The position numbers were made by a program, and so were the translations under genes. Positions 8,796-16,796 of a stretch of DNA of 45,341 bases are shown here, one piece after another; position 1 is the stretch's first letter, and every line of letters starts with the position of its first letter. This DNA is from Promethearchaeota archaeon (GTDB taxonomy: Archaea; Asgardarchaeota; Lokiarchaeia; Sigyniarchaeales; SOKP01). The stretch covers positions 1-45,341 of the forward strand of contig JABCSY010000022.1 in NCBI GenBank assembly GCA_018238625.1, written 5' to 3'. The notes under the pieces were generated by a model, which saw only the letters and a program-made list of their open reading frames with translations, did no database searches and was not told the origin of the DNA.

Positions 8796-9380
8796 ATGAA
8801 ACAAGTTAAAGGAATAAGATACGAAACAGGTGTAATTCACGGAAGGCTCCAAATACTCCATAACGATCATGTGAAGTTTCTCCTAGCAGGAAAAAAACTA
8901 TGTAATCATTTAATCGTAGGAATTACCAATCCTGACCCTACCCTAACTAAAGCTCACGATTCAAACCCTCATCGCAGTACGTTTATCGCAAACCCATTGA
9001 CTTACTATGAACGCTATGTAATGGTAAGAGAAACTTTATTAGAAAAAGGTTTGGAATTATCAGAATTCTCTATTGTACCGTTCCCCATAAATTTACCTGA
9101 ACTATTAAAATATTACGTTCCCATGGATGTGGCGTTTTTCCTCTCGATTTACGACGATTGGGGGCGACAAAAGAAAAAATATTTGGAATCCTTAGGGTTA
9201 AAAGTTCATGTTTTATGGGATGTACAGTTAGAGGAAAAGGGATTAAGTGGTAGCGATATTCGCGATTCAATGCTAAAAGGAGAACCTTGGGAACAATTCT
9301 TGCCCACTGCTGTAGTCAAACTCGTTAAAAAATGGGATGTCATAAAACGAATTAGTGAATTAAGCAAAAAAGAATTTTAA
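8796..9380 (+). CDS. Nicotinamide/nicotinate-nucleotide adenylyltransferase-like protein
   Basis: The 194-residue nucleotidyltransferase is related to archaeal NadM, which transfers AMP from ATP to NMN or NaMN to make the dinucleotide. The family motifs are VIHGRLQILHNDHVKFLL near residues 13-30, replacing GRFQPxHxGH, and LSGSDIRDSM near 149-158, replacing ISSTxIR. The usual HxGH is HNDH here. Both catalytic His are kept but the Gly is Asp. GITNPDPTLT near 42-51 contributes the nucleotide pocket. Function in NAD synthesis is plausible, but other nucleotide or cofactor substrates are possible. The stop overlaps the end of the TetR remnant by four bases on the opposite strand. Confidence 0.75.
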   Translation: MKQVKGIRYETGVIHGRLQILHNDHVKFLLAGKKLCNHLIVGITNPDPTLTKAHDSNPHRSTFIANPLTYYERYVMVRETLLEKGLELSEFSIVPFPINLPELLKYYVPMDVAFFLSIYDDWGRQKKKYLESLGLKVHVLWDVQLEEKGLSGSDIRDSMLKGEPWEQFLPTAVVKLVKKWDVIKRISELSKKEF

Positions 9381-9847
9381 TCTGTTAAAGAATTTTCTAA
9401 TTTATTTAAAATAAAATTTCGAAAATCTTTTCTAGAAAAGTCTGCTTGACCAAACTGGATTATTTCACTCGCAAGATTACCATTAAAGTCTTCATTTTGT
9501 TCGATTATTCTCATATGTCTGTCTACAATAGCAGCACCTAAAATTAGACTATAAGTATAGAAAGAAAGCATTCCTGCGTTAGACTCTTTAATTTTTCCAT
9601 CATTAATTCCATTCTGTATAACTTTTGCTGTACCCTTTAAAAAATTGAATTTTCGATATTCCTTTTCAAAAGGACCCATTTTATCAGAAGAAGGAGCCTC
9701 AATAAGATGCATCATACTAAAAGCTCCAAAATCTTTATCAGCAAACTGTAAAAAGTGTTCAAAAATCTTCATTAAAAGATTGATTGTTGATGTATTATGA
9801 TTTTTAATAATTTCGATATTTTCATTTCTATCTATAAAAATATTAAA
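9377..9847 (-). pseudogene. N-terminally truncated TetR-family regulator (ligand domain only)
   Basis: The frame is open from just after TAA 9848-9850 and has its first ATG at 9772 (131 residues from there). The sequence (FLQFADKDFGAFSMMHLIEAP ..., VIQNGINDGKIKES, LILGAAIVDRH) resembles the helical C-terminal half of TetR regulators. The roughly 50-residue helix-turn-helix that should precede it is absent in all frames up to cdhC. Upstream in-frame codons (FIDRNENIEIIKNH) continue the domain past the ATG, so this looks like a beheaded gene rather than a short natural protein. It cannot bind DNA in the TetR manner. A ligand-binding stand-alone protein is a less likely alternative. Confidence 0.5.
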
Positions 9848-9945
9848 TTAGTTATAAAAATTGAAAAAAATCTTTTATAATCTAAGAACGAGTAAAAACG
9901 ATGCTACAATAAAATAAAAAATAAAAATAAAGTAGATTAAGTTTC

Positions 9946-11376
9946 TTATTTCTTCTTTCTGCCTTTAGGCTCAATTTTCTTGATTATTATTGACTCGGCG
10001 TGCACTTTACAGTTCTTTAAGATGATTTTGAACCCACCTGCGCCACCTACTCCCGGAATAGTCATCCCAACAGTCCCCATTGGCACCATCGCACCTTCTG
10101 CTTCCCATTCTTCTTCTTCTTCTTCTTCCGCTAACGCCTCTGCCCATGTTGCGACTATGGGATGGTCAACATCCTGTAACCATTGCTTTAGTGCGTTAAT
10201 ATCGGTAACGTCTTCTTCAGTTGCGATTTTAGGCAAAAGGTCTTTCGGAAGGAACTCGCTGATGCGGTCTTTAACTCCCTTGTTCATCCATACGACGGTT
10301 TCAATTCCGCTATTTAATCCTTGTGTTTTTCCGTCATATTGTTGATATTTCGGTGATACGATGTACTGAATGCTGATACCGTTAAAACCGGGCATCTGCT
10401 TGCCTCCTCCAGTCTGATTCGCCATTGCACTGAACGGAAGTCCGTTAATTGCTACATCGCCGTAGTTTCGATCTACAATTCCGTGTCCGTTTACTTCAGG
10501 GATGTAAAAATCGATAGCTTCGAAACAACCGCACGATGTATGTGGGAATTCCATGCCTGAAAATAGATAGATTCTATCAATTTCTCCTAACGAGCGTTTC
10601 TTGATCATCTCATTTATACCAGTATATTCGCCAGCAAGTTCGTGTAAGCATTCGCCTGGGGGAATCTCGAATAAAGGACCCTTAGGATCGACTTTTGCAG
10701 CTGCTCTTGCATCGAACCAATTAATTGAGCCGCATAAACTTGTTCGGTCAGGTGTAATGCAACACGCGTGAGTTGGTGCGAAAGATTGGCATAATACACA
10801 TCCGTAAAACATGTCTACATCTTCGTCGTGGATTGTTCTGGCTCTCTCGTCTCTCTTCTCGTAAATTCCGACTGCTATCTCATAAGGTTTTTCAATTTCT
10901 TTTTCATTTGTATAAAAAGTGACTTGAGCTTGTTTGATGATCGGTAGTTCAGCTTTGTATAGTCTAATAAGAACTTTTCCCAGTAGTTCAAACGAATTGA
11001 AGCCCTTTTCCACTGCTGTCTTAGAAATCCGCATCCAGTTAGTGTAGCGTTGGTTAAGGTGCATAATTCCGTTTACGAAATTACAGAATTCGTGAACACG
11101 TCTTTCGAAAACGGCTTCTAAATCAACTTCTAATTCTGGTCCAGCGACCTCTACTAATATTCCGATTGGATGGGTTGATCCTTCTTCCATGTCTTTTAAA
11201 TCGATTCCGTGGATTATTACTTGACCATCTTTAATCTCTTTTTTAGAAATCACTCTGCAAAGTTCAAAGTGTTTTTCCATTTTGGGCCCGCCTAATTCGA
11301 CATACATTTGTTTTGCCCTAATACGTTCACCTTCGTATACGGGTCCAATTGAAACAGGAATATCTTCAAAACTCAT
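9946..11376 (-). CDS. cdhC: Acetyl-CoA decarbonylase/synthase complex subunit beta
   Basis: The 476-residue CdhC carries the Ni-Ni-[4Fe-4S] A cluster, where CO, a corrinoid-bound methyl group and CoA form acetyl-CoA in the Wood-Ljungdahl pathway. Ligand cysteines are visible as GCVLCQSF (C193, C196) and SCGCFE (C282, C284), separated by ITPDRTSLCGSINW. The length matches archaeal CdhC, which lacks the extra N-terminal domains of bacterial AcsB. A Glu-rich stretch near 427-435 precedes a Gly-rich linker and a short C-terminal strand domain. The start is supported by AGGAG eight bases upstream. It follows cdhB by 39 bases. The alpha, gamma and delta subunits are not next to it. Confidence 0.95.
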   Translation of the reverse strand: MSFEDIPVSIGPVYEGERIRAKQMYVELGGPKMEKHFELCRVISKKEIKDGQVIIHGIDLKDMEEGSTHPIGILVEVAGPELEVDLEAVFERRVHEFCNFVNGIMHLNQRYTNWMRISKTAVEKGFNSFELLGKVLIRLYKAELPIIKQAQVTFYTNEKEIEKPYEIAVGIYEKRDERARTIHDEDVDMFYGCVLCQSFAPTHACCITPDRTSLCGSINWFDARAAAKVDPKGPLFEIPPGECLHELAGEYTGINEMIKKRSLGEIDRIYLFSGMEFPHTSCGCFEAIDFYIPEVNGHGIVDRNYGDVAINGLPFSAMANQTGGGKQMPGFNGISIQYIVSPKYQQYDGKTQGLNSGIETVVWMNKGVKDRISEFLPKDLLPKIATEEDVTDINALKQWLQDVDHPIVATWAEALAEEEEEEEWEAEGAMVPMGTVGMTIPGVGGAGGFKIILKNCKVHAESIIIKKIEPKGRKKK

Positions 11377-11415
11377 ATTGTAATTCTCCTTTTAGTATTT
11401 TTCCTTTTTTAATTT

Positions 11416-11946
11416 TTATAAATTTTCAATTAATTTTTCTAAAAATTCTTTCCAATCGTTATCGCTAAAATTCGGAAGACTAAATCGAGCGTTAGGATGT
11501 GAATATTTATCCAGTTCAACGGTTCGCAAGTGATTTTGAAAGTTCTTCAGTCGACTTAAAGTCTGACTTACGTAGTAGACAATATGTCCACCAAAAATAG
11601 CCATTCTATATTGTCCTTTGCCATCTAAACCTTTCCAATCTTTATCTACTAGTCTACCGGTAATATTAATTAACGACATATCCCATAATTTATCGTCTGG
11701 AATTTTGCCTTTTACGTACTTATATGTATGACCCGTAGTAAGGACGTGACAATCTAGTTTGTTAGCTATTTCAATAAAATAGTCAGCAACTTTTTTTCCA
11801 TCAAGTTCCCAAGTTAAAGACTCCGAGCCTATGACAAAAAGTTTCTTTTTATCGTCCTTTAAGAAGTTTGCCATGACTTTAGGATCAAAAACGGTCGTAC
11901 CCATCTCAGGTCCGGGGATATTTGCTTTTTGATATGGTCTTGTCAT
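11416..11946 (-). CDS. cdhB: Acetyl-CoA decarbonylase/synthase complex subunit epsilon
   Basis: CdhB is the small partner of the CO-dehydrogenase subunit CdhA in the archaeal complex. I chose ATG 11946, giving MTRPYQKANIPGPEMG, because this matches the family's N-terminus. The frame runs 43 more residues upstream (ATG 12075), but those look like AT-rich noise and cross the promoter. Other matches are KLFVIGSESLTWELDGK and LDCHVLTTGHTYKYV (nucleotide-binding-like fold) and IFGGHIVYYVSQTLSRLKNF. It sits directly before cdhC, as in methanogens. The usual upstream cdhA is missing and is replaced by the divergent CooT-like gene 153 bases away. Confidence 0.85.
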   Translation of the reverse strand: MTRPYQKANIPGPEMGTTVFDPKVMANFLKDDKKKLFVIGSESLTWELDGKKVADYFIEIANKLDCHVLTTGHTYKYVKGKIPDDKLWDMSLINITGRLVDKDWKGLDGKGQYRMAIFGGHIVYYVSQTLSRLKNFQNHLRTVELDKYSHPNARFSLPNFSDNDWKEFLEKLIENL

Positions 11947-12099
11947 ATTTACATCAATTTCCTCTGTTAAAGATTTTAGCTGTAAGTTTAAAATAATTAC
12001 TATATTTTTATTTATTAAGCCTATTTTAAAAAAGTTGGTTTTATTTAAATTGACCAAATTTATATGTATTAACATTAGAATTAAAGTGGAATATTAGAT

Positions 12100-12399
12100 A
12101 TGTGCGAGTTTAAGATAATAAAGAAAAACGATGGCTCCCAAATGTTAGAAGATATTGTAATTTTATCATATACCGAAGATAGTGAATTATTATTCAAAGA
12201 TGTGATTGGAATGGGGGAAATATTAGAGTCAGCCCTCATTTTAGATGTTAACACGTTAAATCAAACTTGTGTTGTACTGGAACATCCTCTTATTAGGGGT
12301 TTTGTTGACATAATTCAAAAAGTTAATGATAAAACAATCTCCAAATCCGAAATTGAGAGTTTTGAAAAACAATTAGGCGCTCTCAAAAAGAACCTTTAA
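12100..12399 (+). CDS. CooT-like small nickel-binding protein
   Basis: The 99-residue protein starts MCEFKIIKKNDGSQMLEDIV, matching CooT proteins, in which the Cys directly after the initiator Met binds nickel in a dimer. The following pattern (LLFKDVIGMGEIL, then hydrophobic strands through CVVLEHPLI) fits the small beta-rich fold. A helical tail of about 30 residues extends beyond the usual CooT length. CooT was described beside CO dehydrogenase in Rhodospirillum rubrum. Its place here, divergent from cdhB-cdhC, suggests nickel supply to the A or C cluster. Nickel binding is inferred from the family and the Cys2. It shares its promoter region with cdhB. Confidence 0.75.
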   Translation: MCEFKIIKKNDGSQMLEDIVILSYTEDSELLFKDVIGMGEILESALILDVNTLNQTCVVLEHPLIRGFVDIIQKVNDKTISKSEIESFEKQLGALKKNL

Positions 12400-12400
12400 G

Positions 12401-12436
12401 TAGTACTGACGTTCTCACACGCGTTAATTTTTTATT
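12401..12436 (+). repeat. 36-bp direct repeat, copy A
   Basis: Bases 12401-12436 begin TAGTACTGACGTTCTCACAC and match 14975-15010 at 35 of 36 positions (one T/C difference), in the same orientation. Copy A begins two bases after the cooT stop and ends inside the stop codon of the histidine kinase. The unique DNA flanking the pair is cooT on the left and the GNAT gene on the right, as expected if the 2.5 kb between arrived as an insertion that duplicated its target or recombined in. Confidence 0.85.
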
Positions 12437-14514
12437 TAATTTTGATCTTTTGCTATAGCAATATTTTCTAATTTCTTTGAAATAGTAAATAAAAAAGTTG
12501 TACCCGAGCCTAATACACTACAGAATTCGATTTGTCCTCCATGTAATTCCACTAACCTTTTTGTTAAAGATAATCCTAATCCACTACCCGGTACTGAACG
12601 CACATAAGGAGAATCAATCCTCATAAATTCCTTGAATATCAGTGGATAATCTTTTTTAGCTATACCAATACCCGTATCTCTTAATATAAATTGCCAGCTG
12701 TTATCATTTTCTTTTATAGTGAGGACTATCTTTCCGACAATGGTATATTTTATCGCATTACTTAAAAGATTTAATAATATTTCTTTGAGTCTTATTAGAT
12801 CAGCATAAATCCTTTTTTCCTCATCCAAACCCTTTACAACAAATTTCAGATTTTTTTTATTATACATTGGTCTTAGACTTGACCTTAGCTGGCCAACCAT
12901 TAAATTTAATGAAAAATTTTGAATATTTAATGTTATTTGGCCAGATTCGATTTTAGATATATCCAAAATATGCTTTATCATGTCAAATTGATGCTCTGCA
13001 GATTCTTTAATATCTACTATGAATTCTTTTTGCTCTCTATTTAATAATCCATTTTTTTCCTCTAAAAGTAAATCTGAAAACCCTAAAATTGCATTTAAAG
13101 GTGTTCTTAACTCATGTGACATAGTTGATAAAAATTTTGTTTTAAAATAAGATGTTTTTAAAATTTGATCTAAATATAATTGCTGCTTTTCATTTGCTAG
13201 TTTTAATTCTTGTGTTCTCAAATCCACTTCTTTTTTCAATTCTTGATTAAAGGCTTGCCTTAGAAGTTCTGCTTTCTTTCTTTCAGTAATATCACGCAAA
13301 ATTCCTCTAAATCCTATAATTTTACTTTCTGCATCATAACATAAATAAACAGAGGATTCTAAATGTGTTATTTCACCATCGTTTGTTTTCTGTTCAAATT
13401 CAAATATCCTATCTCCTTCTCCTTTCCGATATAATTCATTCAATATATTGAAAATTTTTAATTTTGCTATCTCATCACATAATATTTGATAATTTGAATT
13501 TATTAGAGTCTTTCTGGAATATCTGGTAATATTACAAATAGAACTATTTAAAAAGGTGAAATTTCCATCTAAATCAATCTCAAAATATCCTTCCTTTATG
13601 TTTTCAAGAATATTGCGATAATTTTTTTCAGATTTTTTTAGTTGATATTCTGCTAATTTCTTCTCTGAAACATCCTCAAAAGTTACTAATAAACCCACAA
13701 CATTTCCTTCTGAATTGAATAGGGGAATTCTATTGACATCCACCCAAAATTCTTTCCCGCTTTTTAATTTCCAATATTCAATAATGTGATATTGTGCTTT
13801 CTTGAGTTTCAATACTTCCGTTTCATTTTTCAGAATGAAATCCAATTGATCTTTTTCCCAAAGCGAATTGTTGTCATTTTTAGCTACAATACTTCCAGGA
13901 GATTTAATATTAATCAAATTGGCATAATTTTTATTACAACCAAAATAGTTTAAATTCATGTCTTTCCAGTATATAAATTGAGGAATGTTTTCCATAATCA
14001 TATTTAGCATTTGAATGGAGTTCTGCAACGCATCTTCATGTTTTTTAGGTGTGAATAAATTCCAAAAACGAATTTCTGGAATCGTATTAGTAATCTTTTG
14101 AAATTTTTCTTCATTAAGTTTGAATTTTTCTTCTAATTTCTTTTGTAACGAAGTGTCTCTTAGGATACATACAATTTTATCTTTGCTTATTCTTTTTAAT
14201 TCCATTTCAATCCAAAATGGATTTCTATTAATCCCTAGCAATCTTAATTTTTGTTTCTTATTACTTTTTTCTAGAACCTTTTTTAGACTTTTGGTAAATA
14301 TCTTTTTATCTTTAGGATGAATTAGCCTCAAAAAAGATTTTCCTATGATGTTGTTATATGAAAACCCTAATCTATCTAAAAATAGATTTTGGTTGATATA
14401 TTCTAATTCAAATTCCTTTTTGGGATTTAGAACTACAATTAGTTCATCTAGTATATTCAGAATTTTGGGAAAATATAAACTGAAATTTTTAAAAAACTCT
14501 TGATTGGGATACAT
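12436..14514 (-). CDS. Soluble multi-PAS sensor histidine kinase
   Basis: The 692-residue kinase has no membrane helix, so it senses a cytoplasmic signal. Three PAS-like domains fall at about 15-125, 165-285 (IPQFIYWKDMNLNYFGCNK) and 300-415 (ILENIKEGYFEIDLDGNF). They are followed by a coiled-coil linker. The HisKA box FLSTMSHELRTPLNAILGF carries the phospho-accepting H467. The ATPase domain has NLLSNAIKYT, RDTGIGIAKKD and GSGLGLSLTKRL. No receiver domain and no response regulator gene are nearby, so its output partner is unknown. CG-containing codons are rarer than in the neighbours at 1-12 kb. With the flanking direct repeat, this points to acquisition. It is transcribed toward cooT. Confidence 0.9.
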   Translation of the reverse strand: MYPNQEFFKNFSLYFPKILNILDELIVVLNPKKEFELEYINQNLFLDRLGFSYNNIIGKSFLRLIHPKDKKIFTKSLKKVLEKSNKKQKLRLLGINRNPFWIEMELKRISKDKIVCILRDTSLQKKLEEKFKLNEEKFQKITNTIPEIRFWNLFTPKKHEDALQNSIQMLNMIMENIPQFIYWKDMNLNYFGCNKNYANLINIKSPGSIVAKNDNNSLWEKDQLDFILKNETEVLKLKKAQYHIIEYWKLKSGKEFWVDVNRIPLFNSEGNVVGLLVTFEDVSEKKLAEYQLKKSEKNYRNILENIKEGYFEIDLDGNFTFLNSSICNITRYSRKTLINSNYQILCDEIAKLKIFNILNELYRKGEGDRIFEFEQKTNDGEITHLESSVYLCYDAESKIIGFRGILRDITERKKAELLRQAFNQELKKEVDLRTQELKLANEKQQLYLDQILKTSYFKTKFLSTMSHELRTPLNAILGFSDLLLEEKNGLLNREQKEFIVDIKESAEHQFDMIKHILDISKIESGQITLNIQNFSLNLMVGQLRSSLRPMYNKKNLKFVVKGLDEEKRIYADLIRLKEILLNLLSNAIKYTIVGKIVLTIKENDNSWQFILRDTGIGIAKKDYPLIFKEFMRIDSPYVRSVPGSGLGLSLTKRLVELHGGQIEFCSVLGSGTTFLFTISKKLENIAIAKDQN

Positions 14515-14918
14515 AAATACTTCTTAAAGATGTGGATTTTTATTTCTAACCTGATCTTAGCTTTAGACCAAAAATAATATAAAATTACATCTATTTATAT
14601 TTTCTTTATTCAAATTTCCATAAATCTAATGAATTGATGATTTCTATTATTAAAAAACTCCTCATGTCAAAAAATAATTAAAGTTCTAGTATTTTTAAAG
14701 TCTAATCTTACTTTAAAATTATATAACATTTATATCGACAAAATTTCGGACTTTTTACACAAAATTATAAATCCTAAGCTAATTTTGAGCTGAATTATCT
14801 GTATCATCCACTGTTTTTAATATATAAGGTTATGAACCGCGTGATAATAGTTAAATTACTAAAACATATGCGGTTATGAATTCATAGACATTTAATTAAA
14901 AAACTTAACAAGAAGTTC
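14515..14918. other. AT-rich promoter region upstream of the histidine kinase
   Basis: About 400 bases without a convincing gene. It holds the kinase promoter (minus strand) and, to the right, the leader of the GNAT gene. GGTTATGAA occurs twice (14828-14836 and 14872-14880). AACCGC (14835-14840) is an inverted match to GCGGTT (14870-14875), 29 bases apart. These could be weak regulator sites, but in such AT-rich DNA chance is possible. Confidence 0.35.
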
Positions 14919-14974
14919 ATGTTATATGAAGGAAAAGGACTTAAAACTTGCGAAATTATTTATGTAGTTAAAAT

Positions 14975-15010
14975 TAGTACTGACGTTCCCACACGCGTTA
15001 ATTTTTTATT
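14975..15010 (+). repeat. 36-bp direct repeat, copy B
   Basis: This is the second copy of the repeat at 12401-12436, with C instead of T at one position, in the same orientation. It lies 17 bases before the preferred ATG (15027) of the GNAT gene. Read as protein it would give TDVPTRVNFLF in the extended GNAT frame. Because the same DNA lies non-coding after cooT, I take it as untranslated leader. Confidence 0.85.
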
Positions 15011-15026
15011 CAGTGAATCTTCTTAT

Positions 15027-15899
15027 ATGAGTATGGAAGCAAGATTTTACGAAGAAGTAGATGATTTTTATGACATTGCATATCCTTTTTTGTTAGCGCG
15101 AGAGGCTGAAAACAACCTCCTTTTAAAAATTCTTATTTCTCTTAAAGAAAAAGTTCACGATATTGGAAAGGAGAGACCACTTTTGTTGTCATTAACGGAC
15201 CACGACGATGTAAAACTAATAGCTTTAAGAACTCCTCCACACGATCTCCTAATTTCTTATACGGATAATTTAGATACTATCGATGTGTTAGTGGAAGAAA
15301 TTACCAAACGAAACGAGAAACTACCTGGCGTACTGAGTTTTAAAGAGGCGGCAGACAAATTTGCTGAGTTATGGTGTGAACAAAATTCATTAAAACCTAA
15401 TTTATTGAGGAAAGAAAGGATTTATAAATTAGAAGAAGTCTCCAAAGATACAATTGGCACTAAGAAGTTTTCTGTTGCGTCAAAAACTCATCAGATAACA
15501 GTACTTAAATGGGCAGGGGAGATGCTTAAAGAAGCTTTAGTAGATGCAACAGAAGAAGATATTGAACAAACGGTTAATCAATTGAAAGAAGAATTTGAAG
15601 AGAATAAAAGTAAAATGTTTCTATTATTTGACAATAACGAGCCCGTTTCAATGGTGAGAAAATCAGGAAAAACTCCAAATGGGAATTTTGTTAACTTCGT
15701 TTACACGCCACCGTCCTTAAGGAGAAAAGGATACGCAACTGAGTGTGTTGCAAAATTAAGCAAGCAACTTATAGAAGAAGGAAATAAGTACTGTTTCTTG
15801 TTTACGGATTTAAGTAATCCAACTTCAAATAGTATTTATCAAAAAATAGGTTATAGACCTGTTATTGACGAAAATCACTATAAATTTTTAATAAAATAG
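15027..15899 (+). CDS. GNAT-family N-acetyltransferase
   Basis: From ATG 15027 (MSMEARFYEEVDDFYDIAY) the protein has about 290 residues. The frame extends to ATG 14919, but that part runs through the direct repeat and looks non-coding. The N-terminal 150 residues form a family-specific helical/strand domain. The C-terminal acetyltransferase core holds VYTPPSLRRKGYATECVAKL, the acetyl-CoA pyrophosphate loop (R/QxxGxG/A variant), and TDLSNPTSNSIYQKIGYRPV, the typical last motif. The two-part layout is common in uncharacterised archaeal and bacterial GNATs. The acceptor substrate cannot be read. It stands alone between cooT/kinase and the convergent crotonase. Confidence 0.85.
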   Translation: MSMEARFYEEVDDFYDIAYPFLLAREAENNLLLKILISLKEKVHDIGKERPLLLSLTDHDDVKLIALRTPPHDLLISYTDNLDTIDVLVEEITKRNEKLPGVLSFKEAADKFAELWCEQNSLKPNLLRKERIYKLEEVSKDTIGTKKFSVASKTHQITVLKWAGEMLKEALVDATEEDIEQTVNQLKEEFEENKSKMFLLFDNNEPVSMVRKSGKTPNGNFVNFVYTPPSLRRKGYATECVAKLSKQLIEEGNKYCFLFTDLSNPTSNSIYQKIGYRPVIDENHYKFLIK

Positions 15900-15928
15900 T
15901 ATTTTTAATTAGGTAACATTTTTTCGCC

Positions 15929-16705
15929 CTATTCAAATTTCTTTTGAAGATCTAAGATAAATTTTTTTTTATCTTCGTGTTCGTACCATCCAGAAGCAAT
16001 TTTTTCTATTTCATATGCATCCTGATAAGATTTATCAAGGAAGTGATTGCTGCATAGTTTAATCGCGTTCAATACAGTTTGATTTTTTGAAAAGAGAAAA
16101 CCTGCTTTTTTCATAGATTCTTCAATTAATTCCTCTCTACTACTTACAATCCCATCAATTAACCCAATTTCTAGAGCTTTTTCCGCGCTTACTTTTTCGC
16201 CAAACATAAGCATCTTTTTCGTCCATGGAATTCCAATAATTTTTGAAAATAGAACTACACAACCAGTGCCAGGGAAGATTCCAGAGCGTATTTCTGGCAT
16301 TTGAAAAAAACTATCTTTAACGGCGATTCGATAATCGCAACATATTGTGAACACAACGCCTTCGCCCATCGTTCTACCATTTATAGCACAAATAACCGGT
16401 TTTCCGTTAAATAATAATTTACAAATATCTGCAGCAGTACCTTCGAGATCTCTAACAGCAGCATGATCGCTACCATCAATAACATCTAAGTCCATTCCTG
16501 TGCTGAACGAAGAGCCGTTATTTGTTAAAATTAAACCTCTTATTTTATCGTTGTTTTGGCAGTATTCAATCGCTTTTTTTAAATATCTTAATTGATCAAT
16601 AGAAAAAGCGTTCGACCGATGAACTCTATTGAGCGTAATCGTGCCAAACCTTTTTTTTACAGAAAACTCAATATACTCTCCAAAATCTAAATTATTTATA
16701 GACAT
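15929..16705 (-). CDS. Enoyl-CoA hydratase/isomerase family (crotonase) protein
   Basis: The 258-residue crotonase-fold enzyme acts on acyl-CoA thioesters. The two oxyanion-hole strands are SSFSTGMDLDV (residues about 63-73) and AINGRTMGEGVVF (about 109-121). MPEIRSGIFPGTG (about 137-149) keeps the Glu equivalent to rat hydratase Glu164. The position of catalytic Glu144 (GGGCELA in the hydratase) is Val here (GEGVVFT). That argues against classic syn-hydration and toward isomerase, hydrolase or another crotonase activity. It is divergent from the 3-hydroxyacyl-CoA dehydrogenase with only 91 bases between the starts, so they probably share a control region. Confidence 0.88.
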   Translation of the reverse strand: MSINNLDFGEYIEFSVKKRFGTITLNRVHRSNAFSIDQLRYLKKAIEYCQNNDKIRGLILTNNGSSFSTGMDLDVIDGSDHAAVRDLEGTAADICKLLFNGKPVICAINGRTMGEGVVFTICCDYRIAVKDSFFQMPEIRSGIFPGTGCVVLFSKIIGIPWTKKMLMFGEKVSAEKALEIGLIDGIVSSREELIEESMKKAGFLFSKNQTVLNAIKLCSNHFLDKSYQDAYEIEKIASGWYEHEDKKKFILDLQKKFE

Positions 16706-16796
16706 AATTAAAATTTGTTTTCTTTCAATAAAAAGTAATTATTATTAAAAATCCCCTCTAACTAATAATAAGAATAATTTTAAATAGCTGAAGAAA

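Noticed and set aside
9980..10345. Open frame on the plus strand with a Ser-rich run, opposite cdhC
   Set aside because: It is the complement of the Glu-rich region of a clearly real cdhC; there is no independent evidence.
11947..12075. N-terminal extension of CdhB from ATG 12075
   Set aside because: The extra residues are AT-rich and lie in the divergent promoter; the Met at 11946 fits known CdhB proteins.
14919..15026. Longer GNAT start at ATG 14919
   Set aside because: It runs through the 36-bp repeat, which is non-coding at its other copy; family-like sequence begins near 15027.
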